Source: Pseudomonas linyingensis
GTDB taxonomy: Bacteria > Pseudomonadota > Gammaproteobacteria > Pseudomonadales > Pseudomonadaceae
Direction of reading: 5' to 3'
Assembly: GCF_900109175.1 (NCBI RefSeq)
Contig: NZ_FNZE01000016.1
Coordinates: 42,421 to 106,420 of the forward strand
DNA length: 64,000 nt
A program made the position numbers and the translations under genes. How positions within the stretch are numbered: the stretch's first letter is position 1; each line of letters opens with the position of its first letter. Shown in pieces: positions 56,654 to 64,000 of the stretch. The notes beneath the pieces are model-generated. The model was not told where the DNA came from, searched no databases, and saw only the letters and a list, made by a program, of their open reading frames with translations.

Positions 56654-57295
56654 ATGAACATTGCCGCCCTGCGCGAACGCATCGATTCAGCCCTGCAACA
56701 CGAAACCGAGCACGGGACTCTGGCCGCCGAACTCGCCGGCCGCATCGATGGCCTGCACCGGGCGATACGTCTGCCCTGCGCCGATGCGCCCGGCACCCTG
56801 CTGCGCTTCGTGCGCGCCTATGTCGACGAAGTGCCGGAGCTGGTGGAAGCGGCCGCGAGCGTGGCAACCGAGGCCGGCATCGATGCGCAGATCAAGCCGG
56901 TGCTGCGCCTGGCCGAGGAGTTCTTCCTCAATCCGCCGCAGATGATGGAAGGCCATGAAGGCCTGGAGGCGCTGCTGGACGAGGCCTACCTGGCCCATCG
57001 CCTGGTGGAGGAGGTCAACGACCGCTATATCGCCCATTTCGGCCAGCCGCTGATTCCGCTGGATACCACGGTGGCCAATCTGGTGGCTCACCAGCTGATC
57101 GGCGAGCCGTTCGCCAACCAGCTCGACGCGGCGGTGCACCATGCCAGCGAAACCCTGCTGGATCCGCAGATCTTCAGCAGCGAATCGGCGAACGTCTACC
57201 GCGCGCAGTTGACCAGCCCACAGCTGAGCGCCGCCTGGCACAACTGGCCGTGCCTGTCGCGCCAGCTGGGTGTCGAACTGCAGCTGAACCAATGA
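56654..57295 (+). CDS. Conserved protein of unknown function beside the cox cluster
   Basis: This is a 213-residue, mainly helical soluble protein without signal peptide, membrane helix or catalytic motif that I recognise. It is acidic and has long amphipathic helices (e.g. LRERIDSALQHETEHGTLAAEL). An equivalent gene sits in the same divergent place next to coxB in other Pseudomonas, so it is conserved. Its function is unknown. ATG 56654 follows GGAGCACCCCCTGCC. Confidence 0.8.
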   Translation: MNIAALRERIDSALQHETEHGTLAAELAGRIDGLHRAIRLPCADAPGTLLRFVRAYVDEVPELVEAAASVATEAGIDAQIKPVLRLAEEFFLNPPQMMEGHEGLEALLDEAYLAHRLVEEVNDRYIAHFGQPLIPLDTTVANLVAHQLIGEPFANQLDAAVHHASETLLDPQIFSSESANVYRAQLTSPQLSAAWHNWPCLSRQLGVELQLNQ

Positions 57296-57338
57296 CGAGG
57301 ATGCCCCAATGCCGTGGGGCATCCTCCACCAGCCGGCC

Positions 57339-58025
57339 TCAGCCGTTGAAGCGCGAGCGCGGGGTAGCCATCGGCACCACCTCGCCATCGAGCGGCAGGA
57401 AGCGCCCGCTTTCCGCGTCATAGGCGATGATGGCGCTGGTCTCGATGTCGTAGACCCAGCCATGGATGAACAGCTTGCCGCTGGCCACCCGTGCCGCCAC
57501 CGACGGGTGGGTCAGCAGGTGGTTGAGCTGGGCCACCACGTTCTCCTCGGTGAGCAGCTCCAGATGCTCCTGGCCGCAGTCGCAGCGGGCGAAATTCTGT
57601 TCCACCACCGTGCGCGCCACCTCGGCATGGCGCAGCCAGCCCTTTACCGTGGGCATGCTCTCCAGAGACTCGGGGTGGAGCACCGCCGTCATCGCCCCGC
57701 AGTCGGAGTGACCGCAGATGATGATGTGGCGCACTCCGAGGGCCACCACCGCGTATTCGATGGCGGTGGACACGCCGCCGTTCATCTGCCCGTAGGGCGG
57801 CACCACGTTGCCGACGTTGCGGGTGACGAACAGGTCGCCCGGCGAGCTCTGGGTGATCAGCTCGGGGACGATGCGCGAATCGGCGCAGGTGATGAACATC
57901 GCGCGCGGGTTCTGCGCGGTGGCCAGCTTCTTGAACAGCTCTTCCTGCGCGGGGAACACCTCGCGGCGAAAGCGCTTGAAACCTTGAACGATGCTGTCGA
58001 GGGCCTCGTCGGCACTTTCTCTCAT
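57339..58025 (-). CDS. Beta-class carbonic anhydrase
   Basis: This is a 228-residue beta-carbonic anhydrase interconverting CO2 and bicarbonate. Zinc ligands are Cys47, His106 and Cys109 (ITCADSRI and CGHSDCGAM), with the Asp49-Arg51 dyad. RNVGNVVPP is the dimer motif. It is cytoplasmic. GAAAGAA before ATG 58025 is a weak ribosome site. It is convergent with the conserved gene at 56654. Confidence 0.95.
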   Translation of the reverse strand: MRESADEALDSIVQGFKRFRREVFPAQEELFKKLATAQNPRAMFITCADSRIVPELITQSSPGDLFVTRNVGNVVPPYGQMNGGVSTAIEYAVVALGVRHIIICGHSDCGAMTAVLHPESLESMPTVKGWLRHAEVARTVVEQNFARCDCGQEHLELLTEENVVAQLNHLLTHPSVAARVASGKLFIHGWVYDIETSAIIAYDAESGRFLPLDGEVVPMATPRSRFNG

Positions 58026-58198
58026 TTCTTTCTCCTGCAACGGCTCTTTCACGATCAGATATCCGAACCTTCGTACGTCCACCCGGCTTGTGGCATGTGG
58101 ACGCTTCACGAGTGTTGTAGACGACAGCGGCAGTCGCGGCGAAGTCACACTCTTTTGCTCGGACTTTGTAAGCGGATCGGGCAGAGCATGCCCACCCC

Positions 58199-59395
58199 TC
58201 ACTCGCTGCGCAAGGCATCGACCGGATGCAGGCGCGCCGCCTGGCGGGCCGGAGCAAGACCGGCGAGGATGCCGATCAGCGCGGAAAGCAGCAACGCCAG
58301 CAGCAGAAACAGCGGCTGCGGGCGTAACGGCAGGTCCGCCAGCGCCAGATGCAGCGCACCCAGCAGCAGCGCCACCAGCAGCAGACCGAGCAGGCCGCCG
58401 GCCAGTGACAGCAAGGTCGCCTCGGCGAGGAACAGGCCGAGCACCTGGCGTGGGCTGGCGCCCAGCGCGCGCAGCAGACCGATCTCGGCGGTACGCTCGC
58501 CCACCGTGGTGGTCATGATGGTAAGGATGCCGACCGCACCGACCAGCAGGGAGATGCCGCCGAGCCCGGCCACCGCCGCGCTGAGGATGGCGAGGATGCG
58601 GTCGAGGCTGGCGAGCAGGTCATCCTGGGTGGTGAGGCTGAAGTCCTCGGCACCATGGCGCTCGATCAGCGTCTGGCGGATCTGCCGGGCCAGCGCCGCC
58701 GAGGTGGTGGCCGGACGGTACATCACGTTGATTTCCATCAGCCCCTCGCGGTTGAACAGACTCTCGGCCCAGTCCACCGGAATGTAGGCCACATCGTCGA
58801 GATCGAAGCCGAGCATCTGGCCCTTCTCCGCCATCACCCCGACCACGCGAAAGCGCGTGCCGCCGATGCGCACCAGCTCGCCGAGCGGGTTGGCGGCGCC
58901 GAACAGCTCGACGCGCAGCCTGTGGCCGAGCACCGCCTGCGGCGGCGAACGACCGTCACGCGGCGGCGGCAGGAACTGGCCAAGGGCCAGGCGAAAGCGC
59001 CAGGCCGCCGCCAGCTCGTGGCCGCTGCCGAGGATGTCGCTGCTGCGGCTGCGCGGGCCGAAGCGGATCGCGCCGCTGCCCTGGATGATCGGTACCACCG
59101 CCTCGATATGCGGCAGGCGGCGCAGGGCCTCGGCATCGGCGATGGAGAGCGGCCGGGCGCTGGCCAGCAGGCCGCCAATGCCGCCGGTCTGGGTGCGCCC
59201 GGGGTGGATGGCGACGATGCGGGTGCCGAATTGCGAGAAGGTATCCAGCACGTAGAAGCGCAGGCCCTCGCCGATGGCGGTGAGCAGCACCACCGCGGCG
59301 ATGCCGATCGCCACGCCAAGCAGGGTCAGCACGCTGCGCAGGGGCCGCCCCAGCAGGGCGCCGGCGGTCAGCTGCAGGCCGTCGCGCAGGCGCAT
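58199..59395 (-). CDS. ABC transporter permease (MacB/FtsX type), second subunit
   Basis: This is a 398-residue permease with one N-terminal helix (LTLLGVAIGIAAVVLLTAIG), a periplasmic MacB_PCD-like domain of about 200 residues, and three C-terminal helices with the FtsX fold (IMTTTVGERTAEIGLLRALGASPRQVLGLFLAEA). Its ATG overlaps the stop of the first permease gene by 1 bp. It is the last gene of an adaptor-ATPase-permease-permease operon. The frame is open upstream to 60082 but codes for the shadow of the other permease there. Confidence 0.88.
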   Translation of the reverse strand: MRLRDGLQLTAGALLGRPLRSVLTLLGVAIGIAAVVLLTAIGEGLRFYVLDTFSQFGTRIVAIHPGRTQTGGIGGLLASARPLSIADAEALRRLPHIEAVVPIIQGSGAIRFGPRSRSSDILGSGHELAAAWRFRLALGQFLPPPRDGRSPPQAVLGHRLRVELFGAANPLGELVRIGGTRFRVVGVMAEKGQMLGFDLDDVAYIPVDWAESLFNREGLMEINVMYRPATTSAALARQIRQTLIERHGAEDFSLTTQDDLLASLDRILAILSAAVAGLGGISLLVGAVGILTIMTTTVGERTAEIGLLRALGASPRQVLGLFLAEATLLSLAGGLLGLLLVALLLGALHLALADLPLRPQPLFLLLALLLSALIGILAGLAPARQAARLHPVDALRSE

Positions 59396-60606
59396 CAGCG
59401 GGCTCCCGGCGGGCGCAGCGCCGCCACCGGCTCCAGGCGCGCGGCGCGGGACGCCGGCAGCCAGGCGAACAGCAGGGCGACGCCGAACGCCAGCAGCAGT
59501 GCGCCAGCGCGTGCCCAGGCCGGCGCCGCCAGCGGCAAGTCCCAGAGCAGCCGGGCGAGCCACAGCAGCAGCTCGCCCAGCGCCAGGCCGGCCAACCCGC
59601 CGGCCAGGGCCAGCAGGCCGGCCTCGCCGACGAACAGCAGGCGCACCTGCGCCGGGGTGGCGCCGAGGGCCTTGAGCAGGCCGATTTCGCCGGTACGCTG
59701 GCTGACCGCGATCCAGGTCACGTTCATGATCAGCACCCCGGCCACCAGCAGGCTGACGGCGGCGATGCCGGCCAGGGCCAGCCCCAGCGCGCCGAGGATG
59801 TCGTCGAAGGCGGCGAGCATGGAGTCCTGGCTGATCAGGGTGACGTCCTCCTCGCCTTCGTGACGCTCCTTGATCAGGGCGAGGATCTGCCGCTTGCCCG
59901 GCTCCAGCTGTGCCGGGCCGCGCACCTCGGCGAACAGGCGGAACAGGCCCTCGCGGTTGAACAGCGCCTGGGCGCTGGCCACCGGGATCACCAGCAGTTC
60001 GGCGAAGTCCATGCCCAGCGACTCGCCGCGTTCCTCGAGAATGCCGATCACCCGGAAGCGGCGGTCGCCGGCGCGCAGCCATTCGCCCAGCGCCGGACGA
60101 CTGCCGAACAGCTCGCGGCGCAGCGTGGTGCCGATCACGCAGACCGCTTCGGCCTGCTCCAGCGGCAGTTCCGGCAGCATCTGGCCCTGGCTGACGTCGA
60201 GCTGGCGCAGGGCGAAGAAGCTGCGGCTAGTGCCGAGAACGAAGGCCTCACGGCTGCGCCCTGCGCTGCTGACCTCGATCAGTCCGGCCTGCAGCGGCGC
60301 GACCCGGCGCACCGCCGGCAGGCGTGCAACCGCCTGGGCGTCCTGCAGGGTCAGGTCGCGCGGCGCCAGGCCAGTGAGCGGCGGCACCGCGCCGGTGGTT
60401 TCCTTGCGCCCGGGCAGGACGATCAGGGTATTGCGTCCGAGCAGGGAGAACTCGTCGAGGACGAAGCTACGCGCACCCTCGACCAATCCGGTAAGCAGGA
60501 TCACCGCAAGCACGCCGATGCCGATCGCCAGCAGCAGCATCAGGCTGCGCGAACGGTGCCCGCGCAGGGCACCGAACCACAGGGCGACCGCATCGGCGGC
60601 GCGCAT
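59395..60606 (-). CDS. ABC transporter permease (MacB/FtsX type), first subunit
   Basis: This is a 403-residue permease of the same type (SLMLLLAIGIGVLAVILLTGLVEGA, periplasmic domain, then TWIAVSQRTGEIGLLKALGATPAQVRLLF). It probably forms a heterodimer with the next subunit. Its start overlaps the ATPase stop by 1 bp, so the whole operon is translationally coupled. The exported substrate cannot be read from sequence. Confidence 0.88.
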   Translation of the reverse strand: MRAADAVALWFGALRGHRSRSLMLLLAIGIGVLAVILLTGLVEGARSFVLDEFSLLGRNTLIVLPGRKETTGAVPPLTGLAPRDLTLQDAQAVARLPAVRRVAPLQAGLIEVSSAGRSREAFVLGTSRSFFALRQLDVSQGQMLPELPLEQAEAVCVIGTTLRRELFGSRPALGEWLRAGDRRFRVIGILEERGESLGMDFAELLVIPVASAQALFNREGLFRLFAEVRGPAQLEPGKRQILALIKERHEGEEDVTLISQDSMLAAFDDILGALGLALAGIAAVSLLVAGVLIMNVTWIAVSQRTGEIGLLKALGATPAQVRLLFVGEAGLLALAGGLAGLALGELLLWLARLLWDLPLAAPAWARAGALLLAFGVALLFAWLPASRAARLEPVAALRPPGAR

Positions 60607-61292
60607 CAGGCCGCCCCGCCCTGCGCCGAGTCGGCGATGATCCGCCCATCCAGCATGCGCAGGGTGCGCGGCGCGCGGGCGCCGAGGGCGACGTCGTGGG
60701 TCACCACCAGCAGGGTCAGCCCCTCGCCATTGAGCTCCTCGAGCAGCTCCACCACCTCGGCGCCGGAGTGGCTGTCGAGATTGCCGGTGGGCTCGTCGGC
60801 CAGCAGCAGCGCCGGGCGCATGACCATCGCGCGGGCGATGGCAACCCGCTGGCGCTGCCCGCCGGACAGCTCGGCCGGGCGATGCGCGACCCGATCGCCC
60901 AGGCTCAGGCGCTCGACCAGCTCGGCACTGCGTCGGCGGCGCTCGCCCGGCTCGATGCCAGCCAGCAGCATAGGCAGCTCGATGTTCTCCAGCGCAGTCA
61001 GGCGCGGAATCAGATGGTAGGACTGGAACACGAAGCCGATGTGCCGGCTGCGCAGGGCGGCGCGGCGCACCTCGTCGAGGCCGGCGGTGGGCTCGCTATT
61101 CAGCCAGTACTCGCCGGCATCCGGCGCATCGAGCAGACCGAGCACGTTGAGCAGGGTCGACTTGCCCGAGCCGGACGGCCCCATCACCGACAGATACTCG
61201 CCGGCAGCGACCTCGAGATCCACCGCATCCAGGCCCATCACCCTCTGTTCACCGAGGTGAAAGCAGCGAGTCACCTCGCGCAGGCGAATCAT
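60606..61292 (-). CDS. ABC transporter ATPase (MacB/LolD type)
   Basis: This is a 228-residue ATPase. Walker A is GPSGSGKST (38-46), the signature is LSGGQRQRVAIARAM, Walker B is LLLADEPTGNLD, and VVTHDVALG follows. This is the mechanotransmission class that works with FtsX-type permeases. Its ATG overlaps the stop of the adaptor gene by 4 nt (ATGA). Confidence 0.93.
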   Translation of the reverse strand: MIRLREVTRCFHLGEQRVMGLDAVDLEVAAGEYLSVMGPSGSGKSTLLNVLGLLDAPDAGEYWLNSEPTAGLDEVRRAALRSRHIGFVFQSYHLIPRLTALENIELPMLLAGIEPGERRRRSAELVERLSLGDRVAHRPAELSGGQRQRVAIARAMVMRPALLLADEPTGNLDSHSGAEVVELLEELNGEGLTLLVVTHDVALGARAPRTLRMLDGRIIADSAQGGAA

Positions 61293-62431
61293 GGTGGCGA
61301 CTCCACCGGGGTCACCGCCACACCGTCGCCCAAGCCCTCCTGCTCGAGGCTGGGCAGGATGCGCTCACCTTCGGTAAGCCCCGCACGCACCTCGGTCCAG
61401 CGCCAGTTGGCCAGCCCGGCGTCCACCGTCTGCGCCCGCAGCACCCCGGCCTCGGCGTCGTAACGCAGCACCTGGCGGCCCTCCAGCAGGCTCTCGCTGG
61501 GCACCCGCAACACGCCCTCGCGCTGCTCGACGAGAATTTCCACGTCGGCGCTGTAGCCGGTGAGCAGGACCACCGCGGGCGGCGGCTCGACAAAGCGCAC
61601 CTCGATATCGACGGTACGAGCCTGCTTCTCCAGATCGCGGACGAAGGGCGCGATGCGCGTCACCGTGCCGGCGAAGCTTTGCCCACGGAAGGCGTCCAGG
61701 CTGATGCGCACCGGCAGCTCGAGGCGCACGCGGGCGGCATCCACCTCGTCGATCGGCGCCTCGACGTACAGGCAGCTGTCGTCGATCAGGTCCACCGCCG
61801 GCGGGGTGGGAATCCCCGGCGGCGAGGGGGTGACGAACTCGCCGACCTCGCCGTTGATCTCGGCGACGATCCCGGCGAACGGCGCGCGCAGACTGGCCTG
61901 GTCGAGCAGGGCGCGCTGCAGGGTAAGCGCGGCCTCCGCCTCGCGGATCTGCACGGCTCCGGCCTCGCACAGCAGCTGCGACTGACGAGCCTGGTTCTCG
62001 GCCTGATCAAGGCGTTGCGCAGCCGCCAGCTGCCGTGCCGCAAGCTGGCTCAGGCGCTGGACCTCGCGGCGATCCAGACCCGCCTGCGTGCAGCGTTGCT
62101 CCCGGGCATTGCGCTGCACCTGCAGGCGCGCCTCAGTCTCGGCCAAGCGCGCCTTCAGGTCGTCCTGGCGCAACTGCATCAGCAATTGGCCAGCCACCAC
62201 CCGGTCACCCTCGTTCACCAGCCGCGCGCTCACCGGCGCACCGAGCTTGAACGACAGTTGCGAGCGGCGACAGGCCTTGAGCGTGCCGGCACGACTATTG
62301 GCGACCAGCGCCTCCACCGTCCCGCGCTCCACCGGCCACAGCGTCACCGGCAATGGCTGCGGCCGCTGCCACCACCACAGCAGCGCTCCGAGGGCCAGAA
62401 TAAGCACGGTCCCGATCAACCACTTGCGCAT
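61289..62431 (-). CDS. HlyD/MacA family periplasmic adaptor
   Basis: This is a 380-residue membrane-fusion protein. An N-terminal helix (residues 4-22) anchors it, followed by a lipoyl-like half (LSFKLGAPVSARLVNEGDRV), a coiled coil near residues 95-185, the second lipoyl half (ASLRAPFAGIVAEINGEVGEFV) and beta-barrel domains. It joins the ABC exporter to an outer-membrane channel, which is not encoded here. ATG 62431 follows GGAGCGGGGC. Confidence 0.9.
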   Translation of the reverse strand: MRKWLIGTVLILALGALLWWWQRPQPLPVTLWPVERGTVEALVANSRAGTLKACRRSQLSFKLGAPVSARLVNEGDRVVAGQLLMQLRQDDLKARLAETEARLQVQRNAREQRCTQAGLDRREVQRLSQLAARQLAAAQRLDQAENQARQSQLLCEAGAVQIREAEAALTLQRALLDQASLRAPFAGIVAEINGEVGEFVTPSPPGIPTPPAVDLIDDSCLYVEAPIDEVDAARVRLELPVRISLDAFRGQSFAGTVTRIAPFVRDLEKQARTVDIEVRFVEPPPAVVLLTGYSADVEILVEQREGVLRVPSESLLEGRQVLRYDAEAGVLRAQTVDAGLANWRWTEVRAGLTEGERILPSLEQEGLGDGVAVTPVESPP

Positions 62432-62624
62432 GCCCCGCTCCACCGTTGCCCGTCGCCTTCAGGGTAGTCGGCGAGGCTGCTGGCTGACGGACGAGTGAGC
62501 GGCAGGGGACCGGCAGCGCCTTTGAAGGGGCGGTGGCCGGACAATGCAGCCCGGCCTGATCCGAGGTTGGCGTCCAGCTACCTCGCGGGAATAATGGGCC
62601 ATTCGCCTCATAAGGAACGCTCGC

Positions 62625-63542
62625 GTGACTCCAGCCACCGCTCCCCACATCAGCCGCACCCAATTCGACGAGCTACCCTGCTGGCGGGTACAGACCCCGC
62701 AGGCCGAGCTGCTGATTGCCGAACAGGGCGCACAGATTCTGCGCTACCAGCGCCTTGGCGAGCCGCCGCTGATCTGGCTCAGTGAACAAGCCACCGGCCA
62801 GCATGGACAATCGGTACGCGGTGGCGTGCCGGTGTGCTGGCCCTGGTTCGGCGATCTGGCGCGCAATCCCGCCCCCCTGCTCGCCCAGTACCGCGGCGAC
62901 GCCGCCCCCTTCCACGGATTGGTACGCAATCTTCCCTGGGAGTGTCGCGAGAGTGTGATTGACGGAGATGAGGTGCGCCTGCTGTTCGCTTGTCCGCAAC
63001 CCGAGGACGGGCTGCCCGGCTGGCCACATGCGGTCGACGTGGCGCTGGAAATCCGCCTCGGCGCACGCCTGCAACTGACTTTGCGCAGCCACAACCGCGG
63101 CCAGCGCCCGGTGTGGATCAGCCAAGCGCTGCACAGCTACTTTGCCGTCAGTGATATCCGCGACGTAAAGGTGCGCGGCCTTGAGGATTGCCGCTATATC
63201 GAGACCCTCGACGCGTGGCGCGAATGCCGGCAGAACGGCGCGCTGCGCTTTGCCGGCGAGACCGACCGCATCTACCTCGAGCTGCCCGCACAACTGGAAC
63301 TCCATGACACCGGCTGGCAGCGCAAAATCTGCCTGCAGAGTCGGCAGTCCCACTCGGCAGTCCTGTGGAACCCCTGGATCGACAAGGCTCAGCGCCTGTC
63401 CCAGTTCGCCGAAGACGCCTGGCAACACATGCTGTGCATCGAGACCGCCAACGTCTGGAACGACTGCGTGCAACTCGCACCGAACGAGAGTCACGGCCTA
63501 GATCTGACTTTGTGGAGTGAAGCGATCAAGGCAGAGAAGTGA
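62625..63542 (+). CDS. D-hexose-6-phosphate mutarotase (YeaD-like)
   Basis: This is a 305-residue protein of the aldose 1-epimerase-like fold. It has RGGVPVCWPWFGDL, APFHGLVRNLPWEC with the catalytic His region, LTLRSHNRGQRPVWISQALHSYFAVSDI and NPWIDKAQRLSQFAEDAWQHMLCIETANV with the Glu, matching YeaD. It interconverts the anomers of glucose-6-phosphate or related sugars. The start is GTG 62625 after TAAGGAACGC. A terminator follows. Confidence 0.93.
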   Translation: MTPATAPHISRTQFDELPCWRVQTPQAELLIAEQGAQILRYQRLGEPPLIWLSEQATGQHGQSVRGGVPVCWPWFGDLARNPAPLLAQYRGDAAPFHGLVRNLPWECRESVIDGDEVRLLFACPQPEDGLPGWPHAVDVALEIRLGARLQLTLRSHNRGQRPVWISQALHSYFAVSDIRDVKVRGLEDCRYIETLDAWRECRQNGALRFAGETDRIYLELPAQLELHDTGWQRKICLQSRQSHSAVLWNPWIDKAQRLSQFAEDAWQHMLCIETANVWNDCVQLAPNESHGLDLTLWSEAIKAEK

Positions 63543-63572
63543 GTCGCGACCCTTCGCCTGCCGCTCTACGAC

Positions 63573-63603
63573 GGGCATGAGTCCTGCGCCGGAGCTCATG
63601 CCC
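63573..63603 (+). terminator. Hairpin after the mutarotase gene
   Basis: Arms GGGCATGAG and CTCATGCCC with an inner TCC/GGA pairing and 6-nt loop lie 31 bp beyond the stop. There is no T-run. Confidence 0.6.
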
Positions 63604-63678
63604 AACTGGGCAGCGGACTTTGAGGAGCGCAGGAGAGGCCGCCCGCGCAGCAGCCAGTTTCCCTGCACCGAAAAGCCG

Positions 63679-63710
63679 AAACCCCGACCAGCGTGTGCTG
63701 ATCGGGGTTT
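63679..63710 (-). terminator. Terminator of the rRNA operon
   Basis: On the minus strand AAACCCCGA and TCGGGGTTT pair, with CAGC/GCTG inside and one mismatch, followed by CGGCTTTTCGG. It lies just after the 5S gene. Confidence 0.75.
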
Positions 63711-63718
63711 CTGTATAG

Positions 63719-63838
63719 GTGCTTGACGATGACCTACTCTCACATGGAGAAGCTCCACACTACCATCGGCGATGCGTCGTTTCACTGCTGAGTTCGGGAT
63801 GGGATCAGGTGGTTCCAACGCTCTATGGTCGTCAAGCA
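63719..63838 (-). rRNA. rrf: 5S ribosomal RNA
   Basis: The minus strand reads TGCTTGACGACCATAGAGCG at its 5' end, contains the CCCGAACTCAG and CGCCGATGGTAGTG regions typical of gammaproteobacterial 5S, and ends near GTAGGTCATCGTCAAGC. The 5' and 3' ends pair as expected. The exact ends are uncertain by one or two bases. It is downstream of 23S in the rrn operon. Confidence 0.95.
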
Positions 63839-63971
63839 ATTTGTTGGGGAATCGTTTTGAGTCGCTTCCCCTAATTGGGTATGTGATATCGGTGTATCTT
63901 CGGTAATTTCACGCGTTCTTGCAAGCTTTCGGCCTGTCACACGCAAACAACAAATTGTTTGGGTGTTATAT

Positions 63972-64000
63972 GGTCAAGCCTCACGGGCAATTAGTACTGG
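63972..64000 (-). rRNA. rrl: 23S ribosomal RNA, 3' end only
   Basis: The last 29 bp read on the minus strand as CCAGTACTAATTGCCCGTGA, then GGCTTGACC, which is the 3' terminus of Pseudomonas 23S rRNA. The rest lies beyond the window. The 133-bp 23S-5S spacer (63839-63971) is AT-richer than the surroundings and shows no gene. Confidence 0.93.

Noticed and set aside
63498..63839. 113-residue frame over the 5S gene
   Set aside because: It overlaps the 5S rRNA and the rrn terminator, so it is not coding.

Overview
The window is a 64 kb piece of a GC-rich gammaproteobacterial chromosome, almost certainly Pseudomonas or a close relative. Three signatures point there: phoB-phoR followed by phoU-pstB-pstA-pstC-pstS with very long PstC and PstA, a complete spuI/spuABCDEFGH polyamine cluster next to aguBA, and a Pseudomonas-type cytochrome c oxidase cluster (coxB-ctaD-ctaG-coxC-surf1-ctaA-ctaB-sco). 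No transposase, integrase, phage gene, CRISPR array or tRNA was seen. The right end enters an rRNA operon read leftwards (5S and the 3' end of 23S).

Layout. 1-5848 is an accessory metabolic block: an SDR, a carboxymuconolactone-decarboxylase-like protein and a truncated FAD amine oxidase in one leftward operon, a divergent LysR regulator, a second SDR coupled to a cupin protein, and an EamA exporter. Both SDRs carry a substitution in the YxxxK active site. 6065-7714 holds an SCP2-like protein, HU and ubiC. 7728-17410 is an arsenic-resistance island between ubiC and ubiA, which are usually neighbours in Pseudomonas. It has two divergent operons, arsO-acr3-permease-thioredoxin leftwards and arsC-arsR-arsC-arsH-phosphatase-gapdh-arsJ(-CDF) rightwards.

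17517-30682 is ubiA, a small secreted protein, phoBR, a CNNM/CorC-like protein, an M23 peptidase and the Pho-regulated phosphate uptake operon, with readable Pho boxes before pstS and pstC. 30899-34640 is a thioesterase and a TRAP transporter. 34689-47691 is polyamine metabolism: AguA and AguB take agmatine to putrescine, SpuI/SpuB/SpuC/SpuA belong to the gamma-glutamyl polyamine route, and SpuDEFGH import polyamines. 47826-56342 is the caa3/aa3-type oxidase with its heme A, copper and membrane assembly factors. 56654-63542 has a conserved protein, a beta-carbonic anhydrase, a MacAB-like four-gene exporter and a hexose-phosphate mutarotase.

How the parts work together. The arsenic island handles As(V) by reduction (two ArsC) and As(III) export (Acr3), and by the GAPDH-ArsJ route that arsenylates 3-phosphoglycerate and exports it. 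It lies beside the phosphate uptake system, the usual entry path of arsenate. Several intergenic repeats (REP-like hairpins), a degenerate duplicate of the spuG 3' end and a CxxxC membrane protein in the oxidase cluster are the main points for a second look.
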